This document shows, one piece after another, positions 27,743 to 36,752 of a stretch of 64,000 nt of DNA. Made by a program: the position numbers and the translations under genes. The stretch is taken from positions 88,129 through 152,128 of the forward strand of contig NZ_JAUSUV010000009.1 in the NCBI RefSeq assembly GCF_030814315.1, read 5' to 3'. Under the pieces are notes generated by a model. The model made no database searches. It was not told the DNA's origin and was given only the letters and a program-made list of their open reading frames with translations. The stretch's first letter is position 1; every line of letters begins with the position of its first letter. Origin of the DNA: Croceifilum oryzae. Its GTDB lineage: Bacteria > Bacillota > Bacilli > Thermoactinomycetales > Thermoactinomycetaceae.

Positions 27743-27925
27743 ATGGAGAAGAAAATATTTGCGAACGGCATCCGCCTATCCGGAACCGTCCAAGAAATTC
27801 GAGATACACTTCAAGAATGGGGGCACCTTCCGATCACGCTTCAAGAATTGATCGAAGCTCATCATGCAGGGAGACCCCACCTGATTCCGATTCGATCCAA
27901 AATAGGAAATAGAAAACCCAGCTAA
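27743..27925 (+). CDS. mciZ: Probable MciZ-like FtsZ inhibitor (small protein)
   Basis: A 60-residue protein. Residues about 9-27 (GIRLSGTVQEIRDTLQEWG) align by eye with the core of Bacillus subtilis MciZ (GVVLVGKAWEIRAKLKEYG), a 40-residue mother-cell peptide that caps FtsZ filaments and blocks Z-ring formation during sporulation. The gene is next to nudF, as in Bacillus. It has a roughly 25-residue C-terminal extension rich in His, Pro, Arg and Lys that the Bacillus peptide lacks. GGGTGCGAAG precedes the ATG, and a strong terminator overlaps its end. Homology is inferred from a short alignment made from memory. Confidence 0.72.
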   Translation: MEKKIFANGIRLSGTVQEIRDTLQEWGHLPITLQELIEAHHAGRPHLIPIRSKIGNRKPS

Positions 27926-27956
27926 CCACACAATCATGTGGATACTGGGTTTTCTA
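27911..27956 (+). terminator. Bidirectional terminator after mciZ
   Basis: AGAAAACCCAG and CTGGGTTTTCT form an 11-bp stem with inner CCACA/TGTGG pairing. It ends mciZ on the + strand and could end the - strand hydroxylase gene as well. Confidence 0.88.
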
Positions 27957-27972
27957 TTGTTTCTGTTTCTTC

Positions 27973-29721
27973 CTATGTCGTCTGTTTGACGAGAATGGTA
28001 TGAGGCTCTTGCTCTGCTAACCGGATCCCGTTATCAATTAGGGATCGGCTCTCTACTTGTCTTACTGCTATCTCACTCAACTCTGCTCTCACTTGTCTCT
28101 CTAAGCTCTTGTCCTCAAAGGCAATGGCTAGCTCTAATATCTCTACTCGTAATAGCCAGTCATCTGGGTCTACCTGACGTAGACGGGCCAAAATACTTGT
28201 GACTTCCCACGTTTTTCTCTGCTCTTCTCGTAAATCACGAACATCTTGATAAAGATCATCCAGATCCGTCCAAACCACCGCAGGTTTATGAACAGTCCAT
28301 ACATCCTGCTCTTCAAAAACAAAATGATCATGATCAGCAGGTCCTGCGTAAACCGATTGGATTCTCTCTCCAACTGGCATGTCAAAAGTTCCCCACTCTG
28401 GTTCAAACAATACTCGATCGCCCCATGTAACCTTACAATCTTCAAAAGAAAGTAGGATCAAACGATCTCTCTGGAACGTCATGTTCGTTAACGTCCCCTC
28501 TACCTCAACTCCGCTCACAAACCTCAAGCTCAACTGACTACCTATCTGCATTCCTAACTCTTCACACTCTACTAAGCTCAACTCTTCTAACTGCTTCTCT
28601 AAACCCTCTACTCTACCTATTGGAGCCGAAAATCCATGATGATGGACTGCACATCCTTGGTTTGGTAACTCTTCATCCTCAAACGAGAGCTGTGTTCCGC
28701 CTTCTGTTCGGAGGTAAACCGCTTCTCCTTGCTCATCGTAGAGAAGTTCTGTCACAACTCCACTTACTTGTAAACCAGAATTGTATACAGAGGTGGTTAC
28801 TTGTCCAGAACGCTGTGCTTTTTCCAAACTTTCCGTTCCACCAACCCGATACGCCATTCGTTCACTGTAGACCTGGATCTCTTCAATTAATTGATCGAAG
28901 TCCCGACAAACAAACAATTGAGGTTGCGGCTTTGTTACATCGAAGTCAGTATCCATACATACATCCACATCAAACGGGATTTTCTCCACATCAGACGATA
29001 GACAATGCTGTCCTTCACTGATCGAAGAAAGCAATCCAGCCCCATAGATTTTCGGATCGTTTAATGTACCAACCAAACCGTATTCAACCGTCCACCAGTA
29101 CAACCTAGAAATCTCAGTCGCTTCCGATCGCACTGTTGCAGCCTTCATCTTCTCAGCATGAACTCGCTCTACTTCAGTGATCATCTCTGGAGTGGAAGCT
29201 GGATCTTCCATGATTTGAGTTAGCTTACGAGTTGCTAAAAACAACTCATGCTCTTCTCGTGACGAGATCGCCTTTGCTCCAATCTGTCCAAACAGCCTGA
29301 CATACTCCGCAAATTTCGGCTCGCTCAAGATGGGAGCATGTCCTCCAGCCTCATGAAGCATATCAGGGGCAGGTGTATAACCGATATGTTTCAGAGTCCG
29401 TATCTCTGTCGCAATGGGTAGGAATCCATGACCTTGGAAGTCAAAGAACGCCACCCCCGGGATCAACCCATCGATCGTTACTGCCGCTAATCCAAATGGC
29501 TCCAAACACTGACTCATCTCATCTACACGAGGGATTCGATCGAGGGAAATACCCGACTTCTCCAAGCCATCCTGGTAGGATTCATGAGCAAGATCACGGA
29601 AAAAATGATAGTTTTGTCTCATCACATAACGCCACACAGCCTGGTTAATAGGCGTATATAAGTCATAATCCTGCTTTGAAACATACGCTTGTAGATGGGA
29701 CGGGATTGTTTTCCTCGACAT
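27973..29721 (-). CDS. phhA: Phenylalanine 4-monooxygenase (aromatic amino acid hydroxylase)
   Basis: Converts phenylalanine to tyrosine using a pterin cofactor and non-heme iron. The 582-residue protein has the catalytic domain in the N-terminal half: the iron ligands are the two His in DMLHEAGGHAPIL (about residues 116-128) and the Glu in LYWWTVEYGLVG (about 205). The C-terminal half (about residues 330-582) is an additional beta-rich and helical region absent from the short proteobacterial PhhA but present in longer Bacillus-type enzymes. The ATG at 29721 follows AAAAGGAGAGAG; the longer open frame to 29793 runs into the T-box terminator. Control is by the T-box upstream. Confidence 0.92.
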   Translation of the reverse strand: MSRKTIPSHLQAYVSKQDYDLYTPINQAVWRYVMRQNYHFFRDLAHESYQDGLEKSGISLDRIPRVDEMSQCLEPFGLAAVTIDGLIPGVAFFDFQGHGFLPIATEIRTLKHIGYTPAPDMLHEAGGHAPILSEPKFAEYVRLFGQIGAKAISSREEHELFLATRKLTQIMEDPASTPEMITEVERVHAEKMKAATVRSEATEISRLYWWTVEYGLVGTLNDPKIYGAGLLSSISEGQHCLSSDVEKIPFDVDVCMDTDFDVTKPQPQLFVCRDFDQLIEEIQVYSERMAYRVGGTESLEKAQRSGQVTTSVYNSGLQVSGVVTELLYDEQGEAVYLRTEGGTQLSFEDEELPNQGCAVHHHGFSAPIGRVEGLEKQLEELSLVECEELGMQIGSQLSLRFVSGVEVEGTLTNMTFQRDRLILLSFEDCKVTWGDRVLFEPEWGTFDMPVGERIQSVYAGPADHDHFVFEEQDVWTVHKPAVVWTDLDDLYQDVRDLREEQRKTWEVTSILARLRQVDPDDWLLRVEILELAIAFEDKSLERQVRAELSEIAVRQVESRSLIDNGIRLAEQEPHTILVKQTT

Positions 29722-29744
29722 AAATCTCTCTCCTTTTATAACAA

Positions 29745-29940
29745 AATAAAAAAGCTTCCATCCTAATAGGGACGAAAAGCTCCGCGGTACCACCCTAATT
29801 GGTTATAACATGTAAGCTACAACCCACTCTTTATGGCATCCTTTTGACAAGGGTAATTCACATCTAACACTGCCTAGGTTTGCACCTTCCACCTAGTCTC
29901 TGACACTGCTCATGTAAGTTGCTACTGAATCTTGTCGATG
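29745..29940 (-). promoter_or_regulatory. T-box riboswitch, predicted tyrosine specifier
   Basis: The - strand carries the antiterminator core AGGGTGGTACCGCGG (29793-29808 region) followed by a terminator, AGCTTTTCGTCC / GGATGGAAGCT with a T run. Stem I can be closed by GACAAG (near 29933) with CTTGTC; the internal loop has AGTA on the 5' side and GAATTACC on the 3' side. Reading the specifier one base after GAA, as in other T-boxes, gives UAC, a Tyr codon. Uncharged tRNA-Tyr would then turn on the hydroxylase that makes tyrosine. The T-box itself is certain; the codon choice is inference from a hand fold. Confidence 0.92.
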
Positions 29941-30138
29941 CCGTATATTCACTTTATCACTTGTTCACTTTTATGCTTGTTTGCTTTTATGTGATAAAGC
30001 AACTATACAGCATTGGGAGCAATCGTGCAACAGGAAATTTTTCACACAATATATGTTTGTTTACTTTAATTATTTCGATTAAACATATAATATATCCTTC
30101 TTGTTCATGTTTTTTAGACATTTCGTTTATCGCTTATA

Positions 30139-30171
30139 AAAAAATCCAGCTTCACCTTTCTAAGCTGGATC
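30139..30171 (-). terminator. Terminator of the aldehyde dehydrogenase gene
   Basis: ATCCAGCTTAGAAAGGTGAAGCTGGAT forms a hairpin followed by seven T residues on the - strand, shortly after the stop codon. Confidence 0.9.
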
Positions 30172-30183
30172 TACATTATTCAT

Positions 30184-31623
30184 CTAAACGGAGTAGCTTA
30201 TTGCACACGTTTTCCATTGTGTATAGAAGTCGAGCGCGGCTACACCTTGTTCGCGTGTGTGGGAACTAGAGAGTTTCATGCCGCCAAATGGTGATTGATA
30301 TTCTACTCCGGCGGTTTCTTGGTTCACACGGACCATTCCTACTTCTGCTTCCTCTAGGAATCGGAACGCGTGGTTTACATCTTTTGTAAAGATAGACGCA
30401 CTTAATCCGTAGACTGTTTGATTACATAGTTGAATCGCTTCCTCAAAATCATGAGCAGGTAACAGCGTTACAACAGGACCAAAGATCTCCTCTTGCACGA
30501 GCTTATGATCGTTTCCTACTCCTTTTACGATTAGAGGGGGTATATAATAGCCTGGTTTTTGTAGCGTATTCGCTCCTTCTACAACAACCTCCGCTTCCCG
30601 ACGAGCCAATTCAACATACGTGTTAACCGTTTGATACTGTTCTTTGGACGCAACGGGTCCTAAGTATGCATGGGGATCGAGGGCATGACTCAGCTTCACA
30701 TTCGATAATCCTTGCCGGAGCGCATCGATAAATGAATTCATAATCCCTTTTTCCACGATGACTCGACTTGTTGCCGTACATTTCTGACCGGCTGAACGAA
30801 AAGCACCGCTTAAAATCATTGGGATCGTTTTTTCGATATCTGCATCATCTAAAACGATAGCGGCATTCTTTCCACCCATCTCCGTCTGATACTTGATATG
30901 GCGCTTGGCACAAGTAGCTGCAATATGACTTCCGATCATAGAAGAGCCCGTAAAGCTGATAGCATCTACATCCATCTTCTCAATCATCTGATTCCCAATG
31001 ACACTACCCTTCCCAATCACTAGATTGAAAACACCTTCAGGTAGTCCCGCTTTCGCAAAGATCTCTGTTAAGCGAACCGCTGTCAAAGAAGCATATTCCG
31101 CTGGCTTCCAGACCACCGTATTCCCGCAGATGAGTGCAGGGGCAATCTTCCAAATCGGAATCGCCACAGGGAAATTCCATGGAGTAATAATTCCGACTAC
31201 TCCGAGTGGAACCCGTTTTGAATACTGCACCACCTCCGTTTGAGTGGATGGAATTAGCTGTCCATGCGTCCTTACTCCCTCCGCCGCGTAGTACCGCAGA
31301 AGATGTACACCCCGCATCACTTCCATCTTCATCTCCGAAATCGGCTTCCCCATCTCCTGACTCGCTAATTGGGCAACTTCCTCCAAGTGACTCTGCAACA
31401 GATCAGCCATCTTATACAGAAACTCTCCCCTAGCAGAGCCCGTTAACTTCGCCCACCCTCTCGAAGCTCTCCTCGCGGCTTCTCCTGCTTGCAACACATG
31501 TGAACCATCCGAAAGCGTAATCGTCCCCACTTCCATCTCCGTATTCGAAGGGTCTTTTATAACCACCTTCTCCCCCACCGGCTCAATCCATTCCCCACCA
31601 ATCCAGTTTCGACTCTCCACCAT
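30184..31623 (-). CDS. Aldehyde dehydrogenase (probable 2-oxoglutarate semialdehyde dehydrogenase)
   Basis: An NAD(P)-dependent aldehyde dehydrogenase of 479 residues. The N-terminal VESRNWIGGEW, the cofactor motif FTGSSMIGSHIA, the general-base Glu in YQTEMGGKNA and the nucleophile Cys in SAGQKCTATSRV are all present. It lies downstream of the hydroxyproline genes, where the last step is oxidation of 2-oxoglutarate semialdehyde to 2-oxoglutarate; that substrate is inferred from the neighbours. The ATG at 31623 follows AGGAGGAG; the frame extends to 31680 without a better site. A 400-base gap separates it from the DapA-like gene, so it may have its own promoter. Confidence 0.88.
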   Translation of the reverse strand: MVESRNWIGGEWIEPVGEKVVIKDPSNTEMEVGTITLSDGSHVLQAGEAARRASRGWAKLTGSARGEFLYKMADLLQSHLEEVAQLASQEMGKPISEMKMEVMRGVHLLRYYAAEGVRTHGQLIPSTQTEVVQYSKRVPLGVVGIITPWNFPVAIPIWKIAPALICGNTVVWKPAEYASLTAVRLTEIFAKAGLPEGVFNLVIGKGSVIGNQMIEKMDVDAISFTGSSMIGSHIAATCAKRHIKYQTEMGGKNAAIVLDDADIEKTIPMILSGAFRSAGQKCTATSRVIVEKGIMNSFIDALRQGLSNVKLSHALDPHAYLGPVASKEQYQTVNTYVELARREAEVVVEGANTLQKPGYYIPPLIVKGVGNDHKLVQEEIFGPVVTLLPAHDFEEAIQLCNQTVYGLSASIFTKDVNHAFRFLEEAEVGMVRVNQETAGVEYQSPFGGMKLSSSHTREQGVAALDFYTQWKTCAISYSV

Positions 31624-32024
31624 ATCTCCTCCTGTAAAACGTAGCGTAATTTCGCAATCACCAAGAGAAACTCCTATCAAACTGAAGGCTACATCGCAAT
31701 TCTGATCATCTATCCAAAGCTTTGTCTGGTATCAGTGAATTGATTATGATCTATTGGATGATCAGAGCTGGGAGAATCTATTCAATCACTGCTCAAATAC
31801 CGATCCCACAAGGAAGTTGAGACTGTCCGCTCCACGATCCTTCGCTGGGGTAGGTGCAAAAATCGCAAAAAACGCTCAAACAAGTTGCACCCAAAACACC
31901 CATGCTACGGATGGCTCCGCTAAGTAGGATCGCTAACATCGCCGTAATCGAATAGACTCTCCCTTCTCTTATTCAAATTTTCGTTTTTTAATCAAAGCAC
32001 CTAATCCAGCAAAACATTACATGT
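31624..32024. other. Intergenic region with dispersed repeat copy 2
   Basis: About 400 bases without a supported gene. Around 31880-31945 the + strand reads CAAACAAGTTGCACCCAAAA, then CACCCAT and GATGGCTCCGCTAAGTAGGATCG, which matches in order the - strand blocks at 5920-5990. Short imperfect inverted sequences (GATCAT near 31706 and ATGATC near 31754) are also present. A promoter for the aldehyde dehydrogenase gene may lie here but is not obvious. Confidence 0.4.
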
Positions 32025-32888
32025 TCAAATACACTGACTTGCCTTTTCAATACTCACCTTCTCCTCATTCGTCAAATCCAAACGAGGAGCACGAGCCTTA
32101 CCCACTGGTCTTCCTACTAACTCCAACGCATACTTAATCGACTGCACTAATCGCGGAGTCGAATCATACCGAAAAAGAGGCAACAAACGACGATACAATT
32201 GTGTGGCTTCCGCAACTTTTCCGTTAATTGCATAATTGAATAACTCAACACTTTCTTTCGGATGCGAATTGGTAAAGCCAGCAATCCAGCCTGTCGCACC
32301 TGCTAACAAGCCTTCTAAAGCCAAATCATCCGCTCCAGCCAAAACTTCCAGATCGGTCTTTTCATATATCTCATGAATCCGGCGTATATCTCCGGAGAAT
32401 TCTTTCACAGCGACTACATGTTCGAGCTTACAAAGCTCTGCTAATAAATCAGGGGTCAAATCGACTTTGGTATCAAACGGGTTGTTATAAGCAATAATCG
32501 GTAAACCCACATCCGACAGAGACTGATAAAAAGAAATAACTTCCGATCGAGTTGGATTGTAGTTAATCGGCGGCAAAGCCATAATCCCGCTTGCGCCTAT
32601 CCTCTTCGCATGTTCTGCCCAGCCAACTGCTTTTTGCGTAGACGGAGCACCTGTCCCCACTACCACCGGAACACGACCTGCCGCTACCTCGACAACCGTT
32701 TCCACTACCTTGGCTCGCTCTTCATCGTCCAAAGCAGCATACTCTCCTACTGATCCAACTGGCACAAGTCCATGAACTCCATTTTGAATTAACCAGTCAG
32801 CGTGGTCGCGCAATCGATCGTAGTCCACCTTCATCGAATCTGTAAAAGGGGTTACAATCGCCACATAGATGCCGTAAAATCGTTTCAT
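32025..32888 (-). CDS. DapA-family lyase/deaminase, probable 1-pyrroline-4-hydroxy-2-carboxylate deaminase
   Basis: A class I aldolase-fold protein of 287 residues. The Schiff-base Lys is in VVAVKEFSGD (near residue 161), the catalytic Tyr in LPIIAYNNPF (near 134), and GSVGEYAALDDEER near 46 is the substrate-loop motif. The family covers dihydrodipicolinate synthase, sialate lyase and the deaminase of hydroxyproline breakdown. The neighbours (epimerase, D-amino-acid type dehydrogenase, semialdehyde dehydrogenase) point to the deaminase that yields 2-oxoglutarate semialdehyde. GGGGGAAGGATA precedes the ATG. Confidence 0.87.
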   Translation of the reverse strand: MKRFYGIYVAIVTPFTDSMKVDYDRLRDHADWLIQNGVHGLVPVGSVGEYAALDDEERAKVVETVVEVAAGRVPVVVGTGAPSTQKAVGWAEHAKRIGASGIMALPPINYNPTRSEVISFYQSLSDVGLPIIAYNNPFDTKVDLTPDLLAELCKLEHVVAVKEFSGDIRRIHEIYEKTDLEVLAGADDLALEGLLAGATGWIAGFTNSHPKESVELFNYAINGKVAEATQLYRRLLPLFRYDSTPRLVQSIKYALELVGRPVGKARAPRLDLTNEEKVSIEKASQCI

Positions 32889-32989
32889 TATCCTTCCCCC
32901 TGTATTTAAAATGTGAACATGATGGGCAAAAAAACGTACTTCAAACGATTGCTTAGAAATGCATCACCCCCCTTCCAATCCTCTCAACA

Positions 32990-33991
32990 TCAAAGAATCA
33001 AAAAGCCATCCAAAAGCGGATCACTCGGATCAATCACAAACTGATGAAAACCAGTCACCCATGCAGAACCCGAAATTTGCGGAATCACCGCAGGGAGATC
33101 GCCTACTGTAGTTTCATCCAGCACCTCCGCATAGAAAAGAGAACCCACGATGCTTTCATGTACAAACTCTTGATGAAGCGCTAATTCCCCTTTGGCAAAT
33201 AACGTTGCTACCTTCGCAGAAGTTCCCGTTCCACATGGTGAACGATCAATTCCACCCGGCGGAATCACAACTGTATTCCGACAATCGGCTTCCGAAGATA
33301 CCGGCTCAGCGTAAAACTCCACATGTGTAAGCCCACGAATCACGGGAATCTCAGGATGAACGACCTCGATTTGTTCATTTATCGCATCCCGAATCCGAAT
33401 CGCCTTCTGGACAATTTCAGCCGCATGTTCGGTCGTGAGTTCCAATCCAACTTTCTGTGCATCCACTAGAGCATAGAAATTGCCACCGTACGCAATATCG
33501 CACGTTACTTCTCCTAAACCGTCCACTGTCACATTTACCTCTCGCTTGTATAAGAAAGAAGGGATATTCGTAAACGTAACCCGCTTCACCTTTCCATCTT
33601 CAATCGAAAGCTTTGCTTCTACTAGACCTGCTGGTGTATCTAGGCGCAATGTGGTTTGATCAGCTGGAAAGATTCCTGCTTCCACCAACGCCGTACATAA
33701 ACCAATCGTGTCATGTCCGCACATCGGTAGATAGCCACCCGTTTCAATAAACACCACGCCCACATCCGCGGTAGGATCGCAAGGCTCCGTTAAAATACAT
33801 CCTGACATCACGCCGTGTCCGCGTGGTTCATACATGAGAAGACGCCGAAAATCATCATGATGCTCTTCCATATAGACCATTTTCTCGGTCATCGTGTTTC
33901 CTAATAATTTAGGTGCACCGCTTGTAACCGTACGAGTTGGATTACCACCCGTATGTGTATCAATCGTCGAAATTAGTTTTGAAATCCTCAT
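32990..33991 (-). CDS. Proline racemase family protein, probable 4-hydroxyproline 2-epimerase
   Basis: A 333-residue member of the proline racemase family. The two active-site bases are visible: Cys in PMCGHDTIG (near residue 90) and Cys in DRSPCGTGTSA (near 255). Two catalytic Cys fit racemases and epimerases rather than the Thr-bearing dehydratases. The N-terminal STIDTHTGGNPTR is typical. It overlaps the following-strand FAD oxidoreductase gene by four bases. The cluster implies trans-4-hydroxy-L-proline to cis-4-hydroxy-D-proline as the reaction. Confidence 0.9.
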   Translation of the reverse strand: MRISKLISTIDTHTGGNPTRTVTSGAPKLLGNTMTEKMVYMEEHHDDFRRLLMYEPRGHGVMSGCILTEPCDPTADVGVVFIETGGYLPMCGHDTIGLCTALVEAGIFPADQTTLRLDTPAGLVEAKLSIEDGKVKRVTFTNIPSFLYKREVNVTVDGLGEVTCDIAYGGNFYALVDAQKVGLELTTEHAAEIVQKAIRIRDAINEQIEVVHPEIPVIRGLTHVEFYAEPVSSEADCRNTVVIPPGGIDRSPCGTGTSAKVATLFAKGELALHQEFVHESIVGSLFYAEVLDETTVGDLPAVIPQISGSAWVTGFHQFVIDPSDPLLDGFLIL

Positions 33992-35172
33992 CTTTTCCCA
34001 GCTTCCTTTTTAAATCGATTATAGTGTAGTGGTTCGATTGAAATCGTTGTCTCTTGACCCGTAATACATTCACTCATCACTTTTCCAGTAATCGCAGCGA
34101 GACTAATCCCATCCCCTTCATGGCCAGCAGCGATATAAAATCCAGGAACCTCTTCCACCCGGGACACAATCGGCAAATGGTCAGGAGTCCACGGCCGAAG
34201 CCCACAGTAGCTCCGCAACACAGGGATATCCTTCATCACAGGAAAAAATCGAATCGCCCGTCTTGCGATACAGCGAATCACGTCTACATTAATCTTCATA
34301 TCAAATCCCACAAATTCACGACTACTTCCGATTAGAAAATTTTGTGAGGCAGTCGGTTCAAATACCAGCGCAACGCCATACTGTTCCGTTAGCTGATCTA
34401 CTTTTCTCTCCTTGCCAAACTTGCTCATCAGATAACTAAATTCCATCACTTTTCTCGTCCCGATACTCTCCGTTCGAGAAGAGACTAAAATATGCCCTTT
34501 TCGCGGCTCCACCGGAATCTCAATCCCGACCATCTGGGCAATGGGCTTGGACCAAACACCTGCCGCATTCACAACATGCTTCGTCCGAATCAATCCGCTT
34601 GACGTCTCCACCCCTTCCACAGCTCCGGATGGGTCCAATCGAATTCCAGTCACCCATGTATGCGTTTTCAATCTAGCACCCAAACGCTCAGCCGTTACCG
34701 CCATGGAATACGTAAGTAACACAGGGTTTACCGTGGAATCCGTAGCACACTCTAATCCACCGTGGATATCGTCCGCCATGTACTTCCATTCACTTCGAAT
34801 CTCGCCTCGATCTAGCATTCGAAAGGGTAATCCTACTTCTTTTTGCCGATTTACCCACATTTCTGCGGCTTCCATCTCTTCATCTGACTCACAAACCAAA
34901 ATACTACCGGGCGCTCGATATTCAAACTCCTCATCTAACTCCATCACCAATTGAGATACCAGCTTTTGTGACTCTAGCGACATCTGACTATCAAAACCTG
35001 GTTCCTTATCAATTGCTAGTATATTGCCATCACATTTGGAGGAAGTTCCTCCCGCGATCTCCCCTTTTTCCACAACCACTACATCCGAACCAAGCTTAGC
35101 TAGATAGTAAGCGGTAGCCATCCCAATAATGCCACCGCCAATAATCACTACATCCGCACTCTCTGTTGTCAT
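33988..35172 (-). CDS. DadA-like FAD oxidoreductase, D-hydroxyproline dehydrogenase subunit
   Basis: A 394-residue DAO-family flavoprotein. The ADP-binding motif is VVIIGGGIIGMATAYYLAK at the N-terminus, and the C-terminal GHEGDGISLAAITGKVM completes the FAD site; LRSYCGLRPWTPDHLP is a typical substrate-domain segment. It overlaps the epimerase start by four bases. With the 2Fe-2S and BFD-like proteins and the second flavoprotein upstream, it matches the heteromeric D-hydroxyproline dehydrogenases described for some bacteria; it probably oxidises cis-4-hydroxy-D-proline. Confidence 0.88.
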   Translation of the reverse strand: MTTESADVVIIGGGIIGMATAYYLAKLGSDVVVVEKGEIAGGTSSKCDGNILAIDKEPGFDSQMSLESQKLVSQLVMELDEEFEYRAPGSILVCESDEEMEAAEMWVNRQKEVGLPFRMLDRGEIRSEWKYMADDIHGGLECATDSTVNPVLLTYSMAVTAERLGARLKTHTWVTGIRLDPSGAVEGVETSSGLIRTKHVVNAAGVWSKPIAQMVGIEIPVEPRKGHILVSSRTESIGTRKVMEFSYLMSKFGKERKVDQLTEQYGVALVFEPTASQNFLIGSSREFVGFDMKINVDVIRCIARRAIRFFPVMKDIPVLRSYCGLRPWTPDHLPIVSRVEEVPGFYIAAGHEGDGISLAAITGKVMSECITGQETTISIEPLHYNRFKKEAGKR

Positions 35173-35196
35173 CTAAGGCTCACCACCTTCCGAAAC

Positions 35197-36420
35197 TTAC
35201 ATCCAATGTTCAAATAGCTCATAGATTCGCTTTCGAGCCGAATCAATCTCTGGATGAAATTGAATCATCGCAGACCTCCTTACCTCTTTTACCTCGGCAA
35301 TGGCATCTAGCAACTTCGGCTCTTCTTCACATGCAAACCAACCAGCATCATACGAAATTGAGTGTGCCGCTAAACGTCCTTGAGCCATTGCTACTTGTGC
35401 TCCCTCTACCCCCGTTATATTTCCCGCTACATAGAGATTCGGTAAAGTTGTTTTCAATCGTTCATTATGAACCGGGATATTTCCGCCTAATTCCGAAACA
35501 TAGAGGAAAGGACAACCCGCCAACGCCGCCAACTCAGCTAACGGATACAATCCTCCTGCTATGGCAACGAAATCAACCTCTATCTCTCTCTGACTTCCTT
35601 CTATGATTTCTCCACTACGGGTTACATCAGCCACGATAACCGATTCTACTTGGTCTACTCCTTGAATAGAGACAAGTGCCGTTCGCAATTGCAATGGAAG
35701 ATCCCACACTTTGACGCCCTTTTTTGGGAAACAAGAGGCAATCAATCGACTCAACTTCATTTTCTGTGCCAGCTTTCCACCCCAGCGCATCCACGGAGCA
35801 GGAGCCGCATCCGACAGCCTGGTTAAAAGTTCGATCGCGGCAACTGGATTCGTTTCCTCCATCGCAAATAAATCATCGGGTGGTAACGCAATCCCCTCTA
35901 TCTCAATCCCGGCTACGACTAACTCCTTTGCGATTGCGAGGGACAACACATTTACACCTACGATATATCCCCTCTCGCCCGGCTTTACTTGATGAACATT
36001 TGCCATCACTTGAGCCGCCCCGATCGACATCACTCCCGGAAGTGTCCACCCCGAGATCGGCATAGGAACCTCAGCTGCACCCGTGGCGAGTAGTAAGTAT
36101 TTTGTACGAATGTCTCCCTTGGAAGTAAGCACTCTCCAACCATCAGGAAGTAGCTCTAGCCCATACACCGAAACGCCGCATTGAATCATAACCCCTGCTA
36201 AGGTGTTTTGTATGATGAGATCAGCGGCAACTATTTTTCCAATCCACCACGAATGATTCCTCTCTTCATGGAACTGCCCCAACAAGCGCCCACCGGGTTC
36301 CGGGAATTCATCGATAACCATAACCCTGAAATCACGATCCGCCGAAATCGTAGCCGCTGCCGACAATCCTGCCGGACCCGCACCCACAATCAGCAGGTCT
36401 GTTTGCTGTACTTCGCTCAT
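35197..36420 (-). CDS. NAD(P)/FAD-dependent oxidoreductase subunit (HcnB-like)
   Basis: A 407-residue flavoprotein with FAD motif TDLLIVGAGPAGLSAAATIS, a second nucleotide-binding region GYIVGVNVLSLAIAKELV, and LYVAGNITGVEGAQVAMAQG near the C-terminus. This is the HcnB/octopine oxidase-type subunit that works with a small ferredoxin. The ATG at 36420 overlaps the stop codon of the ferredoxin-like gene (ATGA); the longer frame to 36501 lies inside that gene. It probably passes electrons in the dehydrogenase complex. Confidence 0.87.
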   Translation of the reverse strand: MSEVQQTDLLIVGAGPAGLSAAATISADRDFRVMVIDEFPEPGGRLLGQFHEERNHSWWIGKIVAADLIIQNTLAGVMIQCGVSVYGLELLPDGWRVLTSKGDIRTKYLLLATGAAEVPMPISGWTLPGVMSIGAAQVMANVHQVKPGERGYIVGVNVLSLAIAKELVVAGIEIEGIALPPDDLFAMEETNPVAAIELLTRLSDAAPAPWMRWGGKLAQKMKLSRLIASCFPKKGVKVWDLPLQLRTALVSIQGVDQVESVIVADVTRSGEIIEGSQREIEVDFVAIAGGLYPLAELAALAGCPFLYVSELGGNIPVHNERLKTTLPNLYVAGNITGVEGAQVAMAQGRLAAHSISYDAGWFACEEEPKLLDAIAEVKEVRRSAMIQFHPEIDSARKRIYELFEHWM

Positions 36421-36752
36421 GAATCCACCCTCCCCGTAATCGCATTGGGAAGTCTGCTTCCTTCTCGAATCTCCATTCCTTCTTTCAAAGGAGTGAGACA
36501 TGCCCGTACTTGCCCTTTTCCAAGTAGCTCAACGCGACACTCCATACAGTGACCAATCCCGCAATAAAGCCCTCGAGCCGATCCTGATTCCTCGTGCCTA
36601 CGCAAAATCCGAATGTGATTAGCCAGTAGCGCAACCGCAATCGGCTCCCCCTCTAACCCTTGTAACTTCTCACCATTATAAGTAAATGAGATCACTTTCT
36701 TATCCATCTCGCCCAAAAGAGGGTGATGATTGATGCGAAGAGATTTTCTCAC
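36417..36752 (-). CDS. 2Fe-2S ferredoxin-like subunit (HcnA-like)
   Basis: A 111-residue protein with a plant-type ferredoxin-like fold: GEKLQGLEGEPIAVALLAN, then the Cys cluster in RGLYCGIGHCMECRVEL (about residues 66-82) and a further Cys in VRACLTPL. The HcnA-type subunit carries electrons between flavin sites. The start is GTG at 36752 with GGTGAGGAATAA upstream. It lies between the BFD-like gene and the HcnB-like gene in one transcription unit. Confidence 0.87.
   Translation of the reverse strand: MRKSLRINHHPLLGEMDKKVISFTYNGEKLQGLEGEPIAVALLANHIRILRRHEESGSARGLYCGIGHCMECRVELLGKGQVRACLTPLKEGMEIREGSRLPNAITGRVDS

Noticed and set aside
29745..29793. N-terminal extension of phenylalanine hydroxylase from 29793
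   Set aside because: The extra codons lie in the T-box terminator; a strong ribosome site supports the ATG at 29721.
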